This document shows, piece after piece, positions 16,421 through 23,649 of a stretch of DNA of 24,795 nucleotides. A program made the translations under genes and the position numbers. Every line of letters begins with the position of its first letter. Positions within the stretch are counted from its first letter, which is position 1. Source of the stretch: an archaeon. GTDB lineage: Archaea > Thermoproteota > Bathyarchaeia > TCS64. The notes under the pieces were generated by a model. It saw only the letters and a program-made list of their open reading frames with translations, had not been told where the DNA came from and made no database searches. The DNA is taken from NCBI GenBank assembly GCA_020444005.1, contig JAHLLU010000004.1:1-24795 (forward strand), given 5' to 3'.

Positions 16421-16910
16421 CGAGTCTCCTCTCCTTCACGATTTTTTCTTGTAGCTCCATCATTCCATGGATTATTGCTTCTGGTCTCGGTGGACAGCCC
16501 GGAATATACACATCCACTGGAACATACTCGTCAATTGCTACGACGCTATATGAGTCGTGGAATGGTCCTTTTCCGGTGGGACAAGCCCCTACAGCTACAA
16601 CATACTTTGGTTCACCCATTTGCTCATGGAGATATTTTACACGCTCAGCCATCTTCCGTGAGACTATGCCGACAACCATAATGCAGTCGCATTGTCTGAC
16701 GCTTGCGAAAGGAAGAATCCCCAGTCGCTCCATATCAAACCGTGAACCCGAAACCTGCATGAACTCAGGGCTACAGCAACCAGTTACCAAGTGTATTGGC
16801 CAGATAGAATATTTTCTTGCCCAGCCATCGATGAAATCTATTAAGTTATATGCTAATCCGGAACCGGGAATGTTATCGCCGGTTCTTTTTATTTCTGTAT
16901 CATTTTCCAT
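16404..16910 (-). CDS. nuoB: Complex I subunit B (N2 cluster)
   Basis: The 168-residue protein holds cluster N2, the last cluster before quinone. The ligand cysteines C45 and C46 (TGCCSPEF), C110 (GACPTGKG) and C139 (PGCPPRPEA) are all present, including the tandem cysteines diagnostic of the family. GACPTGKGPF differs from the usual bacterial GxCAxxGG but keeps the ligand. It starts on the base after the nuoA stop. Confidence 0.96.
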   Translation of the reverse strand: MENDTEIKRTGDNIPGSGLAYNLIDFIDGWARKYSIWPIHLVTGCCSPEFMQVSGSRFDMERLGILPFASVRQCDCIMVVGIVSRKMAERVKYLHEQMGEPKYVVAVGACPTGKGPFHDSYSVVAIDEYVPVDVYIPGCPPRPEAIIHGMMELQEKIVKERRLGVKKD

Positions 16911-17279
16911 CTAGTTCACCAAATACTTTTTTTCGTGCAGGAAATACGCGATTCCCGTGAATATGATGAAAGTATAGATCGCGATGATTGTAACTAACTC
17001 AGTTGTTATACTAACTGACATCGCGGATGTGAGAACCATCCAACCAAATGCGTCAAGTGCAAAAAAGGCAACAGCGTAACCAAAGTATCTTGATATTCCT
17101 GTAAGCCTGAATGTTCTTGCTTCTCCAAACGGTTCTTGCCCGCATTCATAGGTTGTGACCTTTATTTTATTGGGTTTTTTCGGGCTAACTAGTCGGGCAG
17201 CCATTACTGCAAGGGCTAAGAATCCGAAATCGATTAACGCGAATGCCCAGAATGCTTGGAAGCCGCTTATTTGGTACAT
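16911..17279 (-). CDS. nuoA: Complex I subunit A
   Basis: First gene of the operon. The 122-residue protein has three helices; the conserved cytoplasmic loop TTYECGQEPFGEAR (residues 42-55) carries the glutamate and cysteine of the NuoA quinone-site loop, and an FALDAFGW segment follows in helix 2. The ATG has a GGAGGATGTGA Shine-Dalgarno region, in contrast to the leaderless single genes, consistent with a leader of about 100 bases. Confidence 0.94.
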   Translation of the reverse strand: MYQISGFQAFWAFALIDFGFLALAVMAARLVSPKKPNKIKVTTYECGQEPFGEARTFRLTGISRYFGYAVAFFALDAFGWMVLTSAMSVSITTELVTIIAIYTFIIFTGIAYFLHEKKYLVN

Positions 17280-17620
17280 TTCACATCCTCCTGTACTTCC
17301 CTTTCATAAGAAGAGAAAGGTTCGACCATGAACGCAGATTATCGGTTTTGAGGATAAAAATATTACTAATTGGAAAAATTTTGATAATTTAGTTTGCATT
17401 TCTAAATATAATTTATAAACATATTGAGCAGAATGTACAATCAAATAATCGTCACGTTTTTGTGAAATAACCCCTTGAAAAGGCGTTTCGCGGTAATTAA
17501 CTTACTTTTCTCCAATAAATGAGGAAAAAAATGTCAATTTGGTAAGTAAGTTCAACCTGCGTTATACAATATGTGCAATGTAGGTGAAAGAATTTTTATA
17601 GATCGCGATATTACAATAAT
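17280..17620. promoter_or_regulatory. Non-coding control region of the nuo operon
   Basis: No gene is supported here. Minus-strand TATA candidates for nuo are TTTATAAAT (17411-17419) and ATTTTTATC (about 17354-17362). The leader contains a possible short hairpin, CCTTTC/GAAAGG (around 17300-17325). A 9-bp inverted repeat lies at 17499-17552. At 17593-17600 TTTTTATA, preceded by a purine-rich BRE-like GTGAAAGAA, is a plus-strand promoter for the RNA candidate that follows. Confidence 0.55.
17499..17552. repeat. Inverted repeat AACTTACTT / AAGTAAGTT, 36-base spacer
   Basis: The arms at 17499-17507 and 17544-17552 are perfect 9-bp reverse complements. They lie upstream of both the minus-strand nuo promoter and the plus-strand RNA promoter, a position suited to a shared operator. 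No coding frame explains them. Confidence 0.55.
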
Positions 17621-17706
17621 TAGGTCTAGACCTTCAGCAAGGTTGTACCTCAAATGACCTAGGTGTTGGGAACCCCCTAATCTTGAATCAGTTCCCAACA
17701 TTTTCT
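17621..17706 (+). ncRNA. Candidate small structured RNA with its own promoter and terminator
   Basis: A TATA box TTTTTATA (17593-17600) predicts a start at about 17621. From there an outer stem TAGGTC/GACCTA (17621-17626 with 17656-17661) encloses a hairpin ACCTT-CAGC-AAGGT (17630-17643). A second, perfect 10-bp stem TGTTGGGAAC/GTTCCCAACA (17664-17673 with 17691-17700) is followed by TTTTCTTT. No ORF of note is present. It matches no tRNA, C/D-box or SRP pattern that I can recognise. It is convergent with lrp2, whose stop lies 24 bases on. Function unknown. Confidence 0.5.
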
Positions 17707-17707
17707 T
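17664..17707 (+). terminator. Hairpin plus T-tract terminator of the RNA candidate
   Basis: A perfect 10-bp inverted repeat with a 17-base loop is followed at once by TTTTCTTT on the plus strand. It could alternatively be a functional domain of the RNA. Confidence 0.5.
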
Positions 17708-17729
17708 TCAATTATTAAACCAAAAAACT

Positions 17730-18161
17730 CTAGACGTTACCGATTAATGGTTTTCCGAGAATCTCTACTTCTATGAAATTAACACACTCAAAGTACCTGA
17801 ATTCATCGATATTTCTCTCAAGTATCTCATCTGTTTCCCCATAAATCAAGACTCTTAGATTTGATTTTCCCATTGATTTGAAAGCCATAAGAACCCAAGG
17901 AAGACCGCTCATTTTTTCTATACATTCGTCCCAAAGGTCATCGCTTTTTGGTTCAAGCCCAAGCATGGCCATTTTACCACCTTGATTTTTTATATTTATT
18001 CTAGCGGATAAAGCAATGAGTTCCTCGTCAACCATTCGATCCATTCTATTCTTTACTGTTACCCGTGATATCATCAAAGTATCAGCTATCTGAGTGTACG
18101 GCATTCGCGGGTCCTGACGAAGTAGCTTTAAAATGCTAAGATCGGTTTCGTCGAGTGGCAT
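17730..18161 (-). CDS. Lrp/AsnC family transcriptional regulator 2
   Basis: From ATG at 18161 the protein has 143 residues (MPLDETDLSILKLL); a TTG six bases upstream is an alternative start. The N-terminal winged helix (residues 1-50) contains YTQIADTLMISRVTVKNR, and a RAM-like domain follows from about residue 60. It is divergent from the cytochrome b/HdrD-like operon and is only distantly similar to the regulator at 4720, so this is not a recent duplication. A TATA-like ATTATATGT at about 18186-18194 (minus) lies next to a TACAT/ATGTA dyad, which suggests autoregulation. The effector is unknown. Confidence 0.92.
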   Translation of the reverse strand: MPLDETDLSILKLLRQDPRMPYTQIADTLMISRVTVKNRMDRMVDEELIALSARINIKNQGGKMAMLGLEPKSDDLWDECIEKMSGLPWVLMAFKSMGKSNLRVLIYGETDEILERNIDEFRYFECVNFIEVEILGKPLIGNV

Positions 18162-18182
18162 ATTCAACTTTATACAGGCTCT

Positions 18183-18207
18183 TACATATAATGTTTAACA
18201 AAATGTA
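18183..18207. promoter_or_regulatory. Dyad around the lrp2 promoter
   Basis: TACAT (18183-18187) and ATGTA (18203-18207) flank TGTTTAACA (18192-18200), itself a near-palindrome, and overlap the predicted TATA element of lrp2. It is a candidate autoregulatory site. Confidence 0.35.
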
Positions 18208-18264
18208 TAGTATACTTGCGTTTTTACCTAAAGATTGAAGTGAAAAAATGATCATTGTTGACCC

Positions 18265-18280
18265 TATTTAATTTTAAATA
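18265..18280. repeat. Inverted repeat TATTTAATTTTAAATA
   Basis: Seven-base arms with a TT spacer in the AT-rich divergent region between lrp2 and the cytochrome b gene. It may be an operator, though AT-rich palindromes arise easily by chance. Confidence 0.3.
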
Positions 18281-18370
18281 ACCAGTATAATTTGGTTAGA
18301 TAAGTTTGAGTATCATTCTAATAGTCAGACTAAAATCTTAGCTACTATAAAATTCGCTGTAGCGGCATAA

Positions 18371-18378
18371 TTATAAAA
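18371..18378 (+). promoter_or_regulatory. Probable TATA box of the cytochrome b / HdrD-like operon
   Basis: TTATAAAA is centred about 33 bp before the ATG at 18408, predicting a very short or absent leader. Confidence 0.5.
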
Positions 18379-18407
18379 ACTTCTTTACCGTATGGAATGG
18401 GATCAAT

Positions 18408-19142
18408 ATGAATGGTACAACCGCTGCTTTATACACATTCTTCGTTGAAACATTACCCTACATTACAATATTGGTGTTTTTAGTAGGAATGTTTCTACGC
18501 GTTACCAGATGGAGTAGTGCACCAAAAGATCATCAAAACCCAAAAATGGACCTAGTTGATTCAATAAAATACGTAATACTAGACGTAATGCTGTTTAGAA
18601 AAACGTTTAGACGAGACAAATTAACATGGTTACTTGTCTTCGCCTTTCACGGAAGTATTGGAGGCATTCTTTTTGGGCATATGAGGGGTTTTCACCTATG
18701 GTCGGCATCAATATTTGACCCATTTGGTCATTGGATGACGGAGTTTATGATCCACACCTTACCAATCTATGTAGGTTATACTCTGATTATCACAACATTC
18801 CTACTTCTCGTACGAAGGTTTAGACTAGAAGATAAGCAACTATCATCATTGTCAAACGACTATATCGCGTTAATCTTACTATTGATAGCTGCAATAGTGG
18901 GTCAGGGAATGAGGTTATTCCCGCCTGAATCTGTTCCAACCGAGATATACAACGTCGTGTTCATCCCAAGACTCATAGTACTACATCTTGAGGTAGTGCC
19001 AAGTTACCACTGGTTCCATTGGCACGTATTAATGACTCAATTATTTGTAATGTACACACCGTTTAGCAAGTACATACACATTCTAACAGGGATGATTACC
19101 CCCGCAATATACGGCTCAAGGAGGAAAGAACTTGGCATCTAA
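18408..19142 (+). CDS. Di-heme cytochrome b, NarI/DsrM/HdrE-like
   Basis: The 244-residue protein has five predicted membrane helices. Histidines H81 and H91 (ten apart) and H206 and H224 (eighteen apart) reproduce the spacing of the four heme ligands of E. coli NarI (56/66 and 187/205), so two b hemes stacked across the membrane are expected. Such subunits pass electrons between quinol and a cytoplasmic partner. The partner here is the HdrD-like protein encoded next, whose start overlaps this gene by eleven bases. That pairing resembles DsrMK, HdrED and related complexes. Which of these it is cannot be told from sequence alone. Confidence 0.9.
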   Translation: MNGTTAALYTFFVETLPYITILVFLVGMFLRVTRWSSAPKDHQNPKMDLVDSIKYVILDVMLFRKTFRRDKLTWLLVFAFHGSIGGILFGHMRGFHLWSASIFDPFGHWMTEFMIHTLPIYVGYTLIITTFLLLVRRFRLEDKQLSSLSNDYIALILLLIAAIVGQGMRLFPPESVPTEIYNVVFIPRLIVLHLEVVPSYHWFHWHVLMTQLFVMYTPFSKYIHILTGMITPAIYGSRRKELGI

Positions 19143-20364
19143 TATACAAGAAAAGGCAAAAAAGACGCTTGGTGAGTTCACAAAACGTCAATTGATGGAA
19201 CTTGACACGTGCAGCCACTGTGCATTATGTACAGATATGTGCCCAGCATACAATGAATCAAAAAACGTACTCCATGCACCCGGCGTAAGAACATCGAAAC
19301 TAGTAAAACTCTATGACAAAAAACACGGATTCTGGACTAAGTTATTCGGAGAGAAAGAGATCACAGAAAAAGAAATCGAAGAACTAGCCGAGAGTACATA
19401 CCACTGTAGCCTGTGTGGAAGATGCATGGAATCATGCCCATTTGGATTCCAGACACATGAACTATGGATAAAAGCAAGAGAACTCGTAGACTCACTCGAA
19501 GCCTCGCCGGAAAATGTGATCAGATTAGCAGGGCTCATGGATGAGAACATGAACCCATATGGTCTTGAACCAGATACAAGACTAGACTGGAGTTTCTTCA
19601 CAGACTTAGATGACGCTCCTGAGCTTGATGAAGCAGAGATCGCGTATTTCGTTGGCTGCACAACAGCTTACAAAGGAGCAAACCATGACGTAGCTTTCGC
19701 AATCTGTACATTACTAGAGAATCAAGGAGAAAACTGGACTCTACTAGGTGAAGACGAGTGGTGCTGTGGCGCCCCAAGCGTCATGTCCGGTAAAACTGAA
19801 GAAGCGAAAAAATACGCTGAACACAACGTCGAATTACTCGAGTCAAAGAAGATAAAACGGGTAATAACCGGATGTGCAGGATGCTATAGAATGCTCAAAT
19901 TTGAGTATCCAGTGATGCTTGGTAGAAAACCAAACTTTGAGGTTATGCATGCGGTCCAATATCTACATGAACAACTGACCACAGGCAAGCTTGAAGTAGA
20001 GCAGGGAAAAGAGAAGATAATCTACCATGATCCATGTGAGCTAGGTAGACTCGGAGGCATCATCAAAGAGCCAAGGGAAGTACTTGCCAAGATTACTTCA
20101 GAGTTAATCGAGTTCGATGAACATGGAGTAGACTCTAAATGCTGTGGAGGAGGAGGACTTCTTCAATCAGTAAATAACGATATGCGTCTAAACATCGTTA
20201 AAGAGAAACTGGACGAGGCCGTAGAAAAAGGAGCAGAAATGCTTGTCTCAGCTTGTCCAGCATGCAAACTTGCCTTTGTAGACGGCGTAAGAGAGTTCAA
20301 ACACGATATCGAGATATACGATATACACGAACTCATCGCAAAAAGAATCGGCGTGTCAGACTAA
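19132..20364 (+). CDS. Iron-sulfur protein, HdrD/DsrK-like, two complete CCG domains
   Basis: The 410-residue cytoplasmic protein has two [4Fe-4S] ferredoxin motifs (C27, C30, C33, C37 and C92, C95, C98, C102), then two CCG domains: C176, C211-C212, C248, C251 and C302, C337-C338, C375, C378. CCG domains hold the noncubane clusters that reduce disulfides in HdrB/HdrD. With both complete, thiol/disulfide or DsrC-like chemistry is plausible, but the substrate is unknown. The start is TTG at 19132 behind a strong AGGAGG. It overlaps the cytochrome b gene and is followed one base after its stop by the prenyltransferase gene. Confidence 0.92.
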   Translation: MASNIQEKAKKTLGEFTKRQLMELDTCSHCALCTDMCPAYNESKNVLHAPGVRTSKLVKLYDKKHGFWTKLFGEKEITEKEIEELAESTYHCSLCGRCMESCPFGFQTHELWIKARELVDSLEASPENVIRLAGLMDENMNPYGLEPDTRLDWSFFTDLDDAPELDEAEIAYFVGCTTAYKGANHDVAFAICTLLENQGENWTLLGEDEWCCGAPSVMSGKTEEAKKYAEHNVELLESKKIKRVITGCAGCYRMLKFEYPVMLGRKPNFEVMHAVQYLHEQLTTGKLEVEQGKEKIIYHDPCELGRLGGIIKEPREVLAKITSELIEFDEHGVDSKCCGGGGLLQSVNNDMRLNIVKEKLDEAVEKGAEMLVSACPACKLAFVDGVREFKHDIEIYDIHELIAKRIGVSD

Positions 20365-20365
20365 G

Positions 20366-21235
20366 ATGACGGAACTAGCATATGACTACGGAGTACTGCT
20401 GAAGCCAAAAGTACTCCTAGCCATGCTTGCACTCTATCTAACCACTTTTTTCACAAGCTCAATCTACTCGGGTAGCCTAAACATGGACTATCTTGAGTTT
20501 TTCATAGGCTTCATGGCTGTAGCTTTCAGCGTCAGCGGTGCCAATGCCCTAAACTGTGTCTATGACAAGGACATAGACTCGATGATGATAAGAACAAGTG
20601 GACGCCCACTCGTCAGAGGCACAATAACTGTTGCAGATGCAAGTTTCTTCAGCTGGACAATGTTAGGAGCATCAGCAATACTCGCAGTCTACCTAGGACT
20701 AGTACCCATAATATTACTAATAGAAGGAGCAGGAAGCTATCTCCTACTATACACGGTTCTCTTAAAAAGAAAGACAAGCATAAACGTCCTATTCACAGCT
20801 CCAAGCGTAGCAGCACCAGCATGGTTTGGATGGTATCTAGGAGGATCATCACTATACCCACTAGGCATCATAATGGGTGTCTTAGTAGCCATATGGGGTC
20901 CATTACATCTATGGAGTATCGCTTTTGCCTATAGCAAGGACTATGAAAGGGTTGGAGTCCCAATGTTTCCTAGCCAAGTGAGCAGAGAACAAGCCATAAA
21001 TGGAATTCTAATAGCTTTAAGCATGCTTCTGGGTTCAAGCTACCTATTGACACTCTGGACAGACACTATCTGGTATCTTGTCGGAGTAAGCATGCTAAAC
21101 CTAACCCTAATGATAACTGGAATCAGATTATATCAAACGAAAAATAATCGAGCAGGATGGGTGCTTTTTAAGCTAACATCCCCCTATATTATACTGGTTT
21201 TCCTGATTTTTATGCTATCAAATTACCTTTTTTAG
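20366..21235 (+). CDS. ctaB: Protoheme IX farnesyltransferase (heme O synthase)-like UbiA protein
   Basis: The 289-residue protein has about nine hydrophobic helices. The first prenyl-diphosphate motif is NCVYDKDID with N63, D67 and D71, followed by RTSGRPLVRG, the CyoE/CtaB/COX10 pattern. The second conserved region reads SKDYERVGVPMFP, also heme O synthase-like rather than quinone- or geranylgeranyl-type. The reaction is hydroxyfarnesylation of heme B to heme O. It is translationally linked to the HdrD-like gene, and no heme-copper oxidase is visible in the window. A different prenyl acceptor cannot be excluded. Confidence 0.85.
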   Translation: MTELAYDYGVLLKPKVLLAMLALYLTTFFTSSIYSGSLNMDYLEFFIGFMAVAFSVSGANALNCVYDKDIDSMMIRTSGRPLVRGTITVADASFFSWTMLGASAILAVYLGLVPIILLIEGAGSYLLLYTVLLKRKTSINVLFTAPSVAAPAWFGWYLGGSSLYPLGIIMGVLVAIWGPLHLWSIAFAYSKDYERVGVPMFPSQVSREQAINGILIALSMLLGSSYLLTLWTDTIWYLVGVSMLNLTLMITGIRLYQTKNNRAGWVLFKLTSPYIILVFLIFMLSNYLF

Positions 21236-21280
21236 GGATTTTACGTCTATAAAACGCCTCTGTACGTAGTCTCCCTCATT

Positions 21281-21290
21281 GTTTTTAATA
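21281..21290 (+). promoter_or_regulatory. Probable TATA box of the phospholipase C-fold gene
   Basis: GTTTTTAATA is centred about 24 bp before the ATG at 21310, predicting a leaderless transcript separate from the respiratory operon. Confidence 0.45.
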
Positions 21291-21309
21291 CCAAATACAA
21301 CTCTAAACC

Positions 21310-22266
21310 ATGAAGTGGAAAGCCCACACCCGTACCGCAGAAAAGATACTAGAGGTATTCGGGGCTTTACATTTTGACAAATACGAGAAAGACCTGATAA
21401 ACGGCATAATATCTCCAGACAACGAGGACGAGAAGAACCACTACAATGGACGAGAACAGACCGCTCTCGATTATTTACTGAGGGCAAGGAAGAAACGCTT
21501 AGAATATGATACCGGGGGCTGTTTCTTCCAGATGGGTGTGGGTTTCCATTATATTCAAGACATGTGGACCGGGTTAGGACCAGATTACGAGGAACATGGT
21601 ATATATTTGGATCTGATCAACAGATGCGAAATACTAGACATACATGAAAGTCTAGAAAGATACTATCCAGTAAGACGAAAAAGAGTCATCGACCAGTTCA
21701 GAACCCTAGAGAAAACACTAAGCAAGCCACTAGAGTCTGAAAAAGAGATGAAAAAGCTAGTTCTAATGCGTAGACCCTATGAAAGCAGCGCTTTCTTAGA
21801 CCTAAATCTCTCTTTTAGAGTCTGTTTCCGTATCGCTGAGATGGTACTAAAAACCATGTACAACATTGGCTTACAGGAATCCCTAGACTTGCTTCAACAA
21901 GAGTATGTCGAGAAGATAAAACAACGGGAAATCGAGGAAATTAGAGCAATAGAATCATTGGAGACCAAGATCGCTGAGCTCTCAATGGAAGACTCAGCTG
22001 TTGGCAAGATTAACAAGTGGAACATGGAGAACAAGCTAGAGGCAGCTCAAAAGAGCTATGAAGCTAGAAAGCATCTTGAACCAATCACGAGAGAATATGA
22101 TTCACGGGTAACTGAACTCTGCAAGCCTCAAGAGAACTGGTATAATATAGATAAGCCTGTTTTGGAGATTGACAAGATTCTAAGTCCAGGAATCGCATCA
22201 AAAGAAATGGCTACTATCGAAAAGGAACAAGTGCATTTGGCTCCTGAGTCTAAAGTAGTTGATTAA
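21310..22266 (+). CDS. Zinc-dependent phospholipase C / P1 nuclease-fold protein with coiled-coil tail
   Basis: In the first 120 of 318 residues the ligand pattern of bacterial zinc phospholipase C can be placed in order: H6, D37 (SPDNEDE), H44 (NHY), H80 and D84 (FHYIQD), H96, and H112 and E116 (HESLE). The spacings H-x3-D and H-x3-E equal those of the B. cereus enzyme. Residues 195-290 are charged, helical and probably coiled-coil. There is no signal peptide, although this family is usually secreted and uses its mature N-terminus (Trp1) as a zinc ligand; here W3 follows the initiator methionine. Hydrolysis of a phosphodiester is inferred; the substrate is unknown. Confidence 0.75.
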   Translation: MKWKAHTRTAEKILEVFGALHFDKYEKDLINGIISPDNEDEKNHYNGREQTALDYLLRARKKRLEYDTGGCFFQMGVGFHYIQDMWTGLGPDYEEHGIYLDLINRCEILDIHESLERYYPVRRKRVIDQFRTLEKTLSKPLESEKEMKKLVLMRRPYESSAFLDLNLSFRVCFRIAEMVLKTMYNIGLQESLDLLQQEYVEKIKQREIEEIRAIESLETKIAELSMEDSAVGKINKWNMENKLEAAQKSYEARKHLEPITREYDSRVTELCKPQENWYNIDKPVLEIDKILSPGIASKEMATIEKEQVHLAPESKVVD

Positions 22267-22289
22267 TACTTTAGGCCTTCAGATGTAAT

Positions 22290-23561
22290 CTAAAAACCAA
22301 TCAATTGAGCGATTAGAATAGACGGTGTCATAGCGACAGTTGCCGTTGTATCAGATAGACTAGTTATTGCAGGTATCACAATGTTATCTGGGTTTAGACC
22401 ACGCTCAAACGAGACATGAGCACTCCACAACGAAAACAATGATACTAAGCCAAAACTCAGCAAATTACAACTCAAAGAAGTTACAACTAGGAAGCCAAGA
22501 CTAGCACCTTGACCAAAAGACATCAAATAAGCAACTACTCCAAAAACAAAATACATGAAAGCAGCTGGAACCTCAATCTCAATAATTGACCTACCAGATT
22601 CTCTTAGCTCCTCAGTAAAGCTTCTAGAATAACCCAAGGCAATACTTGTAGTCATCTTCGATCCCAATATAGAGCCGATATTACCAAGACTATTAGTGAG
22701 AGCAGGATATAGTGTCATCAAACCCGGTTTTGATGCTAGGCTTGGACCAAGATTAGATAGCAATACTCCGTTGATTCCACCAAAAATACTACTAATTATT
22801 ACAACGAATGTACCTTCGCGTAGAGTCTTCTGGAAGAAACGATCATCTCTCATCATGGAGCCAATGTAACCTACTACAACCAGTATAGTAATGAACATGA
22901 AAACAAGTGCACTGAAGTAAATTCCTCCCCAGAGAACAAGAAAGATTACCCCTACAAAGAAACTTGTAACCACAATATCATTTATGGAAGCAAGAATCGG
23001 GTAAACAAGAATATCAGGGTCCAATCCACGGTTGAAAGTTAAAATGGCGATATAACTTGTTAAAGGGATACTTGTTAGAACCGCCAGCATGCAAGCCACT
23101 GTAGGTACCAGTAAAAACAAGTACCATTGATCCAAACCCGCAGAACCATTCACAACATTAATCACAAAACTAAATGAACCCAAAATTACGGTATCAATAA
23201 CAGTCATAACCAATACAGACCGAACAAGATTCCAATACTCCCTTGTATTATCCCTAATCTGAGGCTTTACAGTACCAAGATGCAGCATAGTAGCCAAATT
23301 ACCACTGAATAATCCTCCAATACCACCACGAATCGTTAAAATCGGTGGAAAAAGAGCCAAAATCCATGTGCTCTTACTAAACTCAGGCGTGAAGACAGCT
23401 ATCAAGCCACCGGCGAAAAGACTGATTATGTTAAAGCTTAAGCCAAGCAGAGTTTGACCTGAGACTGTCTCAAAGAATTGGCGAATTCGCCCCACATATA
23501 CGGTGGTTGCCCCAAGAGTATTCTCTCTCCCATGCTTCTTCACGGAGCTACTGTGCCCCAC
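22290..23561 (-). CDS. MgtE/SLC41-type divalent cation transporter, two transmembrane domains
   Basis: The 423-residue protein has about ten helices arranged as two related halves. Each half has a P-rich segment followed by a glycine/asparagine motif (PPILTIRGGIGGLFSGNLA near residues 72-90 and PALTNSLGNIGSILGSKMTT near 280-300), and later a GLDPDILVYPILASIND or GLNPDNIVIPAITSLSD segment bearing the acidic cation-site residues. This is the MgtE integral membrane domain in duplicate, as in SLC41, with no N-domain or CBS pair. Mg2+ is the likely cargo. The start is GTG at 23561, with a TATA-like CCTTTAAATA about 22 bp upstream (minus). Confidence 0.85.
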   Translation of the reverse strand: MGHSSSVKKHGRENTLGATTVYVGRIRQFFETVSGQTLLGLSFNIISLFAGGLIAVFTPEFSKSTWILALFPPILTIRGGIGGLFSGNLATMLHLGTVKPQIRDNTREYWNLVRSVLVMTVIDTVILGSFSFVINVVNGSAGLDQWYLFLLVPTVACMLAVLTSIPLTSYIAILTFNRGLDPDILVYPILASINDIVVTSFFVGVIFLVLWGGIYFSALVFMFITILVVVGYIGSMMRDDRFFQKTLREGTFVVIISSIFGGINGVLLSNLGPSLASKPGLMTLYPALTNSLGNIGSILGSKMTTSIALGYSRSFTEELRESGRSIIEIEVPAAFMYFVFGVVAYLMSFGQGASLGFLVVTSLSCNLLSFGLVSLFSLWSAHVSFERGLNPDNIVIPAITSLSDTTATVAMTPSILIAQLIGF

Positions 23562-23620
23562 CGGTAATTATTTGATGGATATTTAAAGGTATCATGGACT
23601 ATTTTCCCGGATTTCTTGGG

Positions 23621-23630
23621 GTTTATAAGA
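23621..23630 (+). promoter_or_regulatory. Probable TATA box of the membrane-anchored HhH gene
   Basis: GTTTATAAGA is centred 25 bp before the GTG at 23650 and 34 bp before the ATG at 23659. It diverges from the transporter promoter within an 88-bp spacer. Confidence 0.45.
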
Positions 23631-23649
23631 CAATATACCATATTTTTCC

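Noticed and set aside
15484..16914. Long plus-strand ORFs opposite nuoD (15484-15972) and nuoB (16414-16914)
   Set aside because: Both are antisense to conserved complex I genes with intact catalytic motifs; their translations resemble no family.
17621..17706. tRNA or C/D-box RNA reading of the structured RNA
   Set aside because: There is no TTCRANY T-loop, no seven-base acceptor stem and no proper RUGAUGA/CUGA boxes.
20366..21235. Quinone or archaeal-lipid prenyltransferase
   Set aside because: The NxxxDxxxD context with RTSGRPLVRG and the DYERVGVPMFP segment fit heme O synthase better than UbiA/MenA or GGGP/DGGGP synthases, though acceptor choice is unproven.
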